This document shows positions 34,734 to 42,313 of a DNA stretch of 64,000 bases, piece after piece. The translations under genes were made by a program, and so were the position numbers. The DNA is from Pseudomonas sp. PSKL.D1. Lineage in GTDB: Bacteria > Pseudomonadota > Gammaproteobacteria > Pseudomonadales > Pseudomonadaceae. The stretch covers positions 5,690,001-5,754,000 of the forward strand of contig NZ_CP118607.1 of NCBI RefSeq assembly GCF_028898945.1, read 5' to 3'. The notes below the pieces were generated by a model that searched no databases, was not told where the DNA came from, and saw only the letters and a program-made list of their open reading frames with translations. Position 1 is the stretch's first letter. Each line of letters starts with the position of its first letter.

Positions 34734-36521
34734 ATGCCACACGAAGGCAGCCTTCTGCAAACCGCGGTGATCTTCCTGCTCGCCGCTGTCCTCGCCGTCC
34801 CCCTGGCCAAGCGCCTGCAACTGGGTGCCGTGCTCGGTTACCTGCTGGCAGGTGTTGCCATCGGCCCGCAAGCGTTGGGCCTGATCCGCGACACCGAAAG
34901 CGTCGCGCACATTTCCGAGTTGGGCGTGGTCCTGCTGCTGTTCATCATCGGCCTGGAGTTGTCGCCCAAGCGCCTGTGGCTGATGCGCAAGTCGGTGTTC
35001 GGCGTGGGCACCGCACAGGTGCTGCTGACCGGCGCAGTGATCGGTGCCATTGCCCTGTTCGGCTTCAGCCAGTCGCTGGCGGCCGCCATCGTGCTGGGTC
35101 TGGGCCTGGCCCTGTCGTCCACGGCCCTTGGCCTGCAAAGCCTGGCTGAAAGCAAGCAGCTCAACGCGCCCCACGGCCGCCTGGCCTTTGCCATCCTGCT
35201 GTTCCAGGACATCGCCGCAATCCCGCTGATCGCACTTGTGCCGCTACTGGCCGCCAGCGGCCCGGATACCAGCCATGGCGACAGCCTGGAGCATGGCCTG
35301 AAGGTGTTCGCGAGCATCGCCGTGGTCATCGTCGGCGGGCGCTACCTGTTGCGCCCGGTGTTCCGTATCGTGGCCCGCACCGGTTTGCCGGAAGTGTCCA
35401 CCGCAACGGCGTTGCTGGTAGTCATAGGCACGGCCTGGTTGATGGAAGAGGCTGGCGTTTCCATGGCCTTGGGTGCCTTCCTTGCCGGCCTGCTGCTGGC
35501 CGACTCGGAGTACCGCCACGAACTGGAATCGCAGATCGAACCGTTCAAAGGGCTGTTGCTGGGGCTGTTCTTCATCAGCGTCGGCATGGGCGCCAACCTG
35601 CGCCTGCTGCTGGAAATGCCGCTGGTACTGTTGGGCCTTACGCTACTGCTGGTGGCAGTAAAACTGGTGCTGCTGATTGGCGTCGGCCGCCTGGCCGGTG
35701 GCCTGAACAGCGCCAGCGCCCTGCGCCTGGGCATGGTGCTGGCCGCCGGTGGCGAATTTGCCTTCGTGGTGTTCAAGCTGGGCAAGGACCAAGGGCTGTT
35801 CGATACCCAGACCTACGACCTGTTGCTGATGACCATCACCCTGTCGATGGCCATTACCCCGCTGCTGATGCTCGGCTGCGCCCGCGCCCTCAAGCGCCCG
35901 CAACCGCAACGTGAAGTGCCCGAGCAGTACAAGACCATCGATGCCGGCACGCCGCGCGTGGTGATCGTCGGCATGGGCCGCATGGGGCAGATCGTCTCGC
36001 GCATCCTGCGGGCGCAGAAAATTCCGTTCGTAGCGCTGGAAACCTCGGTGGATGCCATCGAAATGACCCGCATGTTCGAACAGGCCCCAGTGTTCTATGG
36101 CGACCCCTTGCGCCCGGAGGTGCTGCATGCGGCCAAGGTGGGCGAAGCGGAGTACTTCGTGATTACCACCGATGACCCCGAAATCACCACCCGCACGGCC
36201 GAACGGGTCAAGCGCCTGTATCCGCACCTGAAAGTGCTGGCCCGCGCGCGCAACCGCCAACATGTGCACAAGCTGGTCGATGTGGGCGCCGAGCCGATTC
36301 GCGAAACGTTCTATTCCAGCCTGGAAATGACCCGGCGGGCGCTGGTGGGCCTGGGCCTGAGTGATGATCAGGCAGCGGACCGGATCGAGCGCTTTGCCCA
36401 GCATGACGAAGAGGTGCTGGAAGCACAGGGCCAGGTGCGTGATGACCGCGCCAAGGTGATGCAAACGGCCAAAGAGGCTCGGGTGGAGTTGGAGCGGTTG
36501 TTTGAGTCGGATGCGGATTAG
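34734..36521 (+). CDS. KefB/KefC-type monovalent cation:proton antiporter
   Basis: The 595-residue membrane protein of the CPA2 family has about 12 membrane helices (LGAVLGYLLAGVAIGPQ, ELGVVLLLFIIGLEL, FAILLFQDIAAIPLIAL) and a cytoplasmic RCK/TrkA-N domain with VVIVGMGRMGQIVSRIL and a nucleotide-binding acidic residue. Kef systems release potassium and acidify the cytoplasm during electrophile stress, gated by glutathione adducts; no kefF/kefG ancillary gene is adjacent. I chose ATG 34734 (MPHEGSLLQ); ATG 34719 and an upstream start at 34653 are in frame. A terminator follows. Confidence 0.88.
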   Translation: MPHEGSLLQTAVIFLLAAVLAVPLAKRLQLGAVLGYLLAGVAIGPQALGLIRDTESVAHISELGVVLLLFIIGLELSPKRLWLMRKSVFGVGTAQVLLTGAVIGAIALFGFSQSLAAAIVLGLGLALSSTALGLQSLAESKQLNAPHGRLAFAILLFQDIAAIPLIALVPLLAASGPDTSHGDSLEHGLKVFASIAVVIVGGRYLLRPVFRIVARTGLPEVSTATALLVVIGTAWLMEEAGVSMALGAFLAGLLLADSEYRHELESQIEPFKGLLLGLFFISVGMGANLRLLLEMPLVLLGLTLLLVAVKLVLLIGVGRLAGGLNSASALRLGMVLAAGGEFAFVVFKLGKDQGLFDTQTYDLLLMTITLSMAITPLLMLGCARALKRPQPQREVPEQYKTIDAGTPRVVIVGMGRMGQIVSRILRAQKIPFVALETSVDAIEMTRMFEQAPVFYGDPLRPEVLHAAKVGEAEYFVITTDDPEITTRTAERVKRLYPHLKVLARARNRQHVHKLVDVGAEPIRETFYSSLEMTRRALVGLGLSDDQAADRIERFAQHDEEVLEAQGQVRDDRAKVMQTAKEARVELERLFESDAD

Positions 36522-36541
36522 AAATCGCTAATACGAATTTT

Positions 36542-36566
36542 GAAGAGGGCTGATGCCCTCTTTTTC
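36542..36566 (+). terminator. Terminator of the Kef-type antiporter gene
   Basis: Stem AGAGGGC / GCCCTCT with a TGAT loop and a T5 tail, 20 nt after the stop. Confidence 0.88.
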
Positions 36567-36728
36567 ATTTCCTGCCTCTGAAAACTCCATTTCCTACGTA
36601 ATTCAGTTATCCGAGGAAATGCCCTACAGCCTATGTCGACACCCGTCTGATTGTCCGGGGCAATCCGTCTCCTTAGGCTCACTTGGCTAACGTCGCGCCA
36701 GCGATGCCGTTCCAAGCCAGGTATCTGA

Positions 36729-37307
36729 TTGATCACCTCCACCTCATCCCGAAACGCCTCAGAAAAGAAAGGTCAAAGCACTTGGCACGATCAGCAATTG
36801 CCCGATCTCAGATCACTTGTACGCGAAATGCGCGCCCTTTCTGTCGAGGAACTGGCTGCTGCAGAATCGCTGGGCGCAGCAGTGGAACTCAGTGCACTGC
36901 ATTTGGGTTTGAATGAAGCCGACATTGATTCGGTGACCGTTAAAACACCAATGGGCGATGTTGGCATTCAACGCAGTTGCATTCATCACATCGTCGAGAA
37001 AAGACAGGACGCGAGGGAACGCTATGTAAAGGTTGCACTGGATACGCTGATCGGGCCCTTCGAAGTGTGGGAAGTTGCCTACACCAATGAGACGTTCAGA
37101 CTGGCCTTCATAGGTGTTTACGAGACCAAGCGACAAATGCTGGTGGTCGTCACACTCAGCAGCGGCAGAGCGCTGTGGAATTTCATGCAATGCGACGCGA
37201 AAGCGCTAAACAAGCATCGTCACGGAAAGTTGCTCTATAGACGCTACACGTTTCTGGAACGCAAAGAAAAAGGCCACTGTCACCAGTGGCCTCATAGTCG
37301 TGCTTGA
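36729..37307 (+). CDS. Orphan protein with a phage-type PBECR2-like nuclease domain
   Basis: The 192-residue frame contains, from about residue 75 on, IVEKRQDARERYVKVALDTLIGPFEVWEVAY and LWNFMQCDAKALNKHRHGKLLYRR, which resemble the PBECR2 (Barnase/EndoU/colicin/RelE-like) domain seen at the C-terminus of Mu-type head proteins and as toxins. The first 35 residues look non-native and the true start may be internal (for example ATG 36828). It lies in DNA of lower GC than its surroundings and ends inside a terminator stem, typical of a transferred or decaying gene. No immunity gene is evident beside it. Activity not predictable. Confidence 0.55.
   Translation: MITSTSSRNASEKKGQSTWHDQQLPDLRSLVREMRALSVEELAAAESLGAAVELSALHLGLNEADIDSVTVKTPMGDVGIQRSCIHHIVEKRQDARERYVKVALDTLIGPFEVWEVAYTNETFRLAFIGVYETKRQMLVVVTLSSGRALWNFMQCDAKALNKHRHGKLLYRRYTFLERKEKGHCHQWPHSRA
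37271..37292 (+). terminator. Hairpin overlapping the end of the PBECR2-like gene
   Basis: Perfect 9-bp stem AGGCCACTG / CAGTGGCCT with loop TCAC, preceded by an A-rich run. It is inside the last codons of the open frame. Confidence 0.7.
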
Positions 37308-37502
37308 TATTCATATACACACCCTCAAGCCGGGGTGTGGAGGTCTCACCCTACGCTGATGATTCGGCCATCGACGGGGTTCCTACGCCAGCTTTTGCCG
37401 CCAAATGACAGCTGGTTTCGCGCTCAGATAAAACGCTAACAACACTCCTCAACCAAGTCAACCATGGCCGCCAAAGGTGGCCATCCATCGAGTTACCTAG
37501 TG

Positions 37503-38132
37503 TTACTTGCCCGCAGTCAGCGCGCCATAGCTGGTAATCAGGTTCCGATAATCCGGAATGTGGTTGGAGCACAGTGCCGCCAGGCCTTCGATGTCGTTGC
37601 GCCAGTCACGATGCAGCTCGCAGGCCACGCCAAACCAGGTCATCAGTTGTGCACCCGCCTGGCTCATGCGGTCGTGGGCAGCGTCGCGGGTCATTTCGTT
37701 GAAGGTACCGGAAGCATCGGTCACCACGAACACGTCAAACTCTTCTTCCAGTGCCGACAGTGCCGGGAAGGCAACGCAGACTTCAGTCACCACGCCGGCG
37801 ATGATCAGCTGCTTCTTGCCGGTGGCCTTCACGGCCTTGACGAAATCTTCGTTGTCCCAAGCATTGATCTGGCCTGGGCGGGCGATGTACGGGGCATCCG
37901 GGAACAGGGCTTTCAGTTCCGGCACCAGCGGGCCGTTGGGGCCTTGCTCGAAGCTGGTGGTGAGGATGGTCGGCAGGTTGAAGAACTTGGCCAGGTCCGC
38001 CAGGGCCAGCACGTTGTTCTTGAACTTGTCCGGCTCGATGTCGCGCACCAGCGACAGCAGGCCAGCCTGGTGGTCAACCAGCAGTACGGCTGCATCGTCT
38101 TTGTTCAGGCGGTTGTAGGTGAATTTGCTCAT
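37503..38132 (-). CDS. YcaC-like isochorismatase-fold hydrolase, copy 2
   Basis: The 209-residue protein is nearly identical to copy 3 at 45987-46616 and close to E. coli YcaC. Asp20 (LLVDHQAG) and Cys119 (VVTEVCVAF) are the predicted catalytic residues. It is divergent from the LysR gene at 38268, sharing a 135-nt intergenic region with an ATCA-N7-TGAT dyad (38204-38218) that is echoed upstream of copy 3. The expected control is by that LysR protein. Substrate unknown. Confidence 0.9.
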   Translation of the reverse strand: MSKFTYNRLNKDDAAVLLVDHQAGLLSLVRDIEPDKFKNNVLALADLAKFFNLPTILTTSFEQGPNGPLVPELKALFPDAPYIARPGQINAWDNEDFVKAVKATGKKQLIIAGVVTEVCVAFPALSALEEEFDVFVVTDASGTFNEMTRDAAHDRMSQAGAQLMTWFGVACELHRDWRNDIEGLAALCSNHIPDYRNLITSYGALTAGK

Positions 38133-38203
38133 GGTCTGTGCTCCTAAGGGTTATGAATTTTTCAGCATTTCGGGGTGTTTCGCGTTGATGGGCACAGATT
38201 AAA

Positions 38204-38218
38204 ATCATCACCTTTGAT
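38204..38218. promoter_or_regulatory. Candidate LysR operator upstream of YcaC copy 2
   Basis: Dyad ATCA-TCACCTT-TGAT in the divergent promoter region between YcaC copy 2 and the LysR gene, of the T-N11-A type that LysR proteins bind. A symmetric variant occurs upstream of copy 3. Confidence 0.55.
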
Positions 38219-38267
38219 GCACTAGACTGCGAAAATCGCCTTTAGCGTTCCATTTGGAGAACGATCA

Positions 38268-39179
38268 TTGGAAGACCTGAACTCCCTCTACTTCTTCACC
38301 CAAGTTGTGGAACACGGCGGCTTCGCACCGGCCGGGCGTGCGCTGGACATGCCCAAGTCCAAGCTCAGCCGGCGCATCGCCGACCTTGAAGAACGCCTGG
38401 GCGTGCGCCTGCTCAACCGCACCAGCCGGCATTGTTCGCTCACCGAAATTGGCCAGGCCTACTACAACCGCTGCCTGGCCATGCGGGTAGAAGCCGAAGG
38501 CGCAGCGGAGATCATCGAGCGCAACCGCAGCGAGCCGCGTGGGCTGGTGCGCATCAGTTGCCCGACCACCCTGCTGAATTCGTGGGTCGGCCCGATGCTG
38601 ACCCGCTACATGCTCAAGTACCCGCAAGTGGAGCTGTTCATCGAGAGCACCAACCGCCGCGTCGACTTGCTGCATGAAGGCTTCGACGTGGCGCTGCGCG
38701 TGCGCTTCCCGCCGCTGGAGAACACCGACATGGTGATGAAGGTGCTGAGTAACAGCACCCAATGCCTGGTTGGCCAACCCCAGTACCTCGAGCAACTACC
38801 CAAAGGTTTCGACCCCCAGTTGCTGGGCACGCTGCCCAGCGTGCATTGGGGCAGCGCGCAGCGCGAGTACCAGTGGGAGCTGTTCCAGGGCGAAGACACC
38901 AGCCGCAGCATCGTCATCCCGCACACCCCGCGCATGGTCACCGACGACCTGTTCGCCCTGCGCCATTTTGTGGTGGCAGGTGTTGGCATTGCGCACCTTC
39001 CGCGGGTGGCGGTACGTGAAGACCTCGCAGCGGGGCGGCTGGTGGAGTTGATACCAGACTGGCACCCGCGTTGCGGCATCGTGCATGCGATCTTCCCGTC
39101 ACGGCGGGGGCTGCTGCCGTCGGTGCGTTCGTTGATCGACCACTTGGCCGAGGAGTTCGCCATCAGCGACATGGCATGA
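38268..39179 (+). CDS. LysR-family regulator, divergent from YcaC copy 2
   Basis: The 303-residue protein has the N-terminal winged HTH (FTQVVEHGGFAPAGRALDMPKSKLSRRIADLEERLGVRL, in part GFAPAGRALDMPKSKLSRRI) and a periplasmic-binding-like effector domain typical of the CrgA/AaeR-like branch. The start is TTG 38268, supported by GGAGA at 38256-38260. It is the presumed regulator of YcaC copy 2, and, because its leader is duplicated upstream of copy 3, probably of that gene cluster also. The effector is unknown. Confidence 0.9.
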   Translation: MEDLNSLYFFTQVVEHGGFAPAGRALDMPKSKLSRRIADLEERLGVRLLNRTSRHCSLTEIGQAYYNRCLAMRVEAEGAAEIIERNRSEPRGLVRISCPTTLLNSWVGPMLTRYMLKYPQVELFIESTNRRVDLLHEGFDVALRVRFPPLENTDMVMKVLSNSTQCLVGQPQYLEQLPKGFDPQLLGTLPSVHWGSAQREYQWELFQGEDTSRSIVIPHTPRMVTDDLFALRHFVVAGVGIAHLPRVAVREDLAAGRLVELIPDWHPRCGIVHAIFPSRRGLLPSVRSLIDHLAEEFAISDMA

Positions 39180-39200
39180 GATGCAGCTGCAGGCTATCGC

Positions 39201-39319
39201 TGTGCAGGAGCGGCCTTGTGTCGCGAAAGGGCTGCAGGGCAGCCCCGGCAATATCAGTTGCGAAGCTGAAATCCTGGGGCCGCTACGCGACCCTTTCGCG
39301 ACACAAGGCCGCTCCCACA
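39201..39319. repeat. REP-like inverted pair, CGACACAAGGCCGCTCC variant
   Basis: Two arms, GGAGCGGCCTTGTGTCGCG (about 39208-39226) and its complement (about 39293-39315), flank 65 nt in the 220-nt gap between the LysR and OprD genes. This is a different REP subtype from the TTTATCCGC units. Nothing else is recognised in this gap apart from the porin ribosome-binding site. Confidence 0.8.
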
Positions 39320-39399
39320 ACATCCACCGCCAGCACACCTTTACAAGACCCTGCCCTTGCCTTACTGCACAGTGCCGGATCATAGCCCCCGGAGCCCTC

Positions 39400-40644
39400 A
39401 TGATTCGCGCCACGCCCGGCCTGCTCGCCGCCCTCGCCCTCTGCCCGGCCTTCAGCCAGGCAGACGAACCCGGCTGGTCATTGCTCAGCCGCAACTACTT
39501 CCTGCACAGCGACTTCCGCTCGGGAGACGGCCAGAACTACCGCCAGGAATGGGCCCAAGGCTTCATCGGCGAGGTCCGTTCCGGCTTCACCGAAGGCACC
39601 CTCGGCCTGGGCATCGATGCCCACGGTTTCCTGGGCCTCAAGCTCGACGGAGGCCGTGGCCACGCGGGCACCGGCTTACTACCACGCGACAGTGACGGCC
39701 GTGCCGAATCGGACTATTCCAGCGCCGGCGCGGCCATCAAGCTACGCTTGGGCAACACCGAACTGCACTACGGCGAAATGACCGTGGAAACGCCAGTGTT
39801 TGATACAGGCGACAAACGCCTGCATCCCGAATACGCCACCGGGTGGTTCCTGGAGAACACCGACCTGCCCGACTGGCGCCTGCAGGCCGGGCGTTTCACC
39901 GCGTTCAACAACCAGGACAACAGCTCGACCCACGACGACTTCGGCGGCTACGGCGCCACCACCCATGGCCGCGCCATCAGCCTGGCCGGGGCCACTTTTA
40001 CCCCCGCCGGCCCCTTCGGCGGCGCGCTGTACGCCGGGCAATTGCAGGACACCTGGCGCCAAGCCTACTTGAACCTCAACTTCAACGAAGGCAACTGGCG
40101 CCTGGACGGCAACCTCTACCAAACCCGTGATACCGGCAACGCCAGCGCCGGGGCCATCGACACCCTCGCCTACAGCCTGCTGGCCAAATACCGGCTGGGC
40201 GCCCAAGCCTTAACCCTGGCCTACCAGAAGGTTGAAGGCGATACCCCGTTCGACTTCGTCGGCGGCGACTCCATCTACCTCGCCAACTCGATCAAGTACG
40301 CCGACTTCAACGGCCCCGGCGAACGCTCGTGGCAACTGCGCTACGACCTCGATTTCGCCACCCTCGGGCTGCCGGGCCTGAGCCTGATGGGCCGTTACGT
40401 AAAAGGCAGCGGCATCAATGGCAGCCATGCGCCAGCTGATGGTGCCTATGCGGGCCAGCAAGGCCAGGGCGGGCGCCACTGGGAACGCGACATCGACCTG
40501 AAATACGTGGTGCAGTCCGGCGCCGCCAAAGACCTCAGCCTGTCGTTCTCCCACGTCAGCCACCGCGCCAACACCACCCAGGCAGGCGATGACATCGACC
40601 GCATCTACCTGATCATCGAATACCCACTCAAAGGCAGCTTCTGA
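39400..40644 (+). CDS. OprD-family outer-membrane porin
   Basis: The 414-residue precursor has a signal peptide (LLAALALCPAFSQA, cleavage after SQA) and a beta-barrel pattern typical of OprD substrate-specific channels: WSLLSRNYFLHSDFR, RQEWAQGFIGEVRSGFTEGTLGLGID, SLMGRYVKGSGI, and a C-terminal IDRIYLIIEYPLKGSF ending in Phe. OprD channels take up small carboxylates, amino acids or peptides. The start at 39400 is fixed by GGAG at 39391-39394. An MFS transporter gene begins 1 nt after its stop, so the two form an import or export unit for the same compound. Confidence 0.9.
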   Translation: MIRATPGLLAALALCPAFSQADEPGWSLLSRNYFLHSDFRSGDGQNYRQEWAQGFIGEVRSGFTEGTLGLGIDAHGFLGLKLDGGRGHAGTGLLPRDSDGRAESDYSSAGAAIKLRLGNTELHYGEMTVETPVFDTGDKRLHPEYATGWFLENTDLPDWRLQAGRFTAFNNQDNSSTHDDFGGYGATTHGRAISLAGATFTPAGPFGGALYAGQLQDTWRQAYLNLNFNEGNWRLDGNLYQTRDTGNASAGAIDTLAYSLLAKYRLGAQALTLAYQKVEGDTPFDFVGGDSIYLANSIKYADFNGPGERSWQLRYDLDFATLGLPGLSLMGRYVKGSGINGSHAPADGAYAGQQGQGGRHWERDIDLKYVVQSGAAKDLSLSFSHVSHRANTTQAGDDIDRIYLIIEYPLKGSF

Positions 40645-40645
40645 C

Positions 40646-42232
40646 ATGAGCACCTCCCCTTCAGGCGCCTGGAGCCCCTTGCGCAACACCACCTTCCGCA
40701 TGCTGTGGATCGCCACCATCGCCTCCAACATCGGCACCTGGATGCACGAGGTCGGCGCCGGCTGGCTGATGACCACGTTGTCGGCCAGCCCCCTGCACGT
40801 TGCGCTGATTCAGGTAGCGGGTTCGCTGCCGATGTTCTTCCTGGCATTGCCCGCCGGCGCAGCGGCGGACATCGTCGACAAACGCCGTTATCTGCTGATG
40901 GTGCAGCTATGGATGTCAGCTGTGGCCGTGGTGCTGGCTTCGCTGACCCTGCTCGGGCTGATGAACGTCACCCTGCTACTGGTACTGACCTTGGCCTTGG
41001 GGGTTGGCACCGCATTGATGATGCCCGCCTGGAGCGCACTGACGCCGGAGCTGGTTGGCAAGGAAGACCTGCCCAATGCGGTGGCCATTTCCAGTGTAGG
41101 CATCAACGTTTCACGGGCAATCGGCCCGGCCTTGGCAGGCGTGGTGGTGAGCCTGGTGGGGCCGTGGCTCACCTTCGCCCTCAACGCCGTCTCGTTCGCC
41201 GGGGTGATCCTGGTGCTGTTCTTGTGGAAGCGCGAAGTAAAAGAGCCGTTGCTGCCAGCTGAACGTTTCATGGGGGCAATGCGTACCGGCCTGCGTTTCG
41301 CGCGTAGCTCCAAACCCTTGCAGGCCGTGCTGTTGCGGGCGTTGGCGTTCTTCCTTTGCGCCAGTGCGGGCACTTCGCTGCTGCCACTGATCGTACGAGG
41401 TGAGATGCACGGCTCGGCTGCGGACTTTGGCCTGTTGCTGGCCGCCATCGGCATCGGTGCGGTAGCCGGAGCCACCTTGCTGCCGCGCTTGCGCGAACGC
41501 ATCAGCCGCGATCGCCTGGTGATGCTGGCCAGCCTGTTGTACGCCGCCTTCCTGCTGGCCCTGGCGCTGGTGCGCAACTTCTATGTGCTGTTGCCGGCCA
41601 TGCTGCTGAGCGGCGCAGCCTGGATTGCCGTGCTGTCCAACCTGCAGGTGGCAGCGCAAACTTCGGTACCCGCTTGGGTGCGGGCGCGGGCGCTGTCGGT
41701 GTACATCCTGATTTTCTTCGGCGCCATGGCGGCCGGCGGGCTGCTTTGGGGCACGCTGGCCAGCCATGCCTCGATCACCTTGAGCCTTTTGTTGGCAGCC
41801 GGGGGGTTGGCGCTGGGCACGCTGCTGACATGCAAAGTGGCATTGCCGGAAACCGAGGCCGAAGAGCTGACGCCTTCACTGCATTGGCCAGTACCGGTGC
41901 TGAACGACGACATGGACAAGGAAGCCGGGCCCGTGATGATCACGGTGGAGTACCACATCGAGCCAGCCAAAGCCGAGGCATTTCAGCAAGCCGCACAGGA
42001 GCTGGAGGCCATGCGCAAGCGCAATGGTGCGCTGTCGTGGGGGTTGATGCGCGACAGTTCAGACCCGGCGCTGTGGCTGGAATTCTTTTTCGAGGAGTCC
42101 TGGCTTGAACACTTGCGGCATCACCATCGTGTGACGCGGGGCGAGTTGAAGATCGAAGCGCGGGTGAGAATGTTCCAGAGTGAAGGGGTGCCGGTGCAGA
42201 TTCGGCATCTGTTGGCGGGGGCGAAGCATTGA
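40646..42232 (+). CDS. MFS transporter with C-terminal ABM-like domain
   Basis: The 528-residue protein has 10-12 membrane helices of the EntS/MFS_3 type (FRMLWIATIASNIGTWM, GAGWLMTTLSASPLHVALIQVAGSLPMFFLALPAG), then a soluble tail of about 100 residues (from about 425: MITVEYHIEPAKAEAFQQA, WGLMRDSSDPALWLEFFFEESWLEHLRHH). That tail looks like an antibiotic-biosynthesis-monooxygenase/dimeric alpha-beta barrel fold. Members of MFS_3 often carry this tail. It is coupled to the OprD gene upstream. A separate ABM-domain protein lies at 45.3 kb, suggesting a shared substrate class. Direction of transport unknown. Confidence 0.88.
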   Translation: MSTSPSGAWSPLRNTTFRMLWIATIASNIGTWMHEVGAGWLMTTLSASPLHVALIQVAGSLPMFFLALPAGAAADIVDKRRYLLMVQLWMSAVAVVLASLTLLGLMNVTLLLVLTLALGVGTALMMPAWSALTPELVGKEDLPNAVAISSVGINVSRAIGPALAGVVVSLVGPWLTFALNAVSFAGVILVLFLWKREVKEPLLPAERFMGAMRTGLRFARSSKPLQAVLLRALAFFLCASAGTSLLPLIVRGEMHGSAADFGLLLAAIGIGAVAGATLLPRLRERISRDRLVMLASLLYAAFLLALALVRNFYVLLPAMLLSGAAWIAVLSNLQVAAQTSVPAWVRARALSVYILIFFGAMAAGGLLWGTLASHASITLSLLLAAGGLALGTLLTCKVALPETEAEELTPSLHWPVPVLNDDMDKEAGPVMITVEYHIEPAKAEAFQQAAQELEAMRKRNGALSWGLMRDSSDPALWLEFFFEESWLEHLRHHHRVTRGELKIEARVRMFQSEGVPVQIRHLLAGAKH

Positions 42233-42271
42233 TGTAAGCCTGTGCTGCCCGTTTCGGGCAGCAAGCCGTAT

Positions 42272-42304
42272 CCCCGCTCCTGCACGTATGGCGCAGGAGC
42301 GGGG
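42272..42304. terminator. Hairpin between the MFS and amidohydrolase genes
   Basis: Stem CCCCGCTCCTGC / GCAGGAGCGGGG with a 9-nt loop lies between two convergent genes. It is a degenerate REP unit and can serve as a bidirectional terminator. A second hairpin, GCTGCCCG / CGGGCAGC (42244-42262), precedes it. Confidence 0.7.
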
Positions 42305-42313
42305 CACATCACG

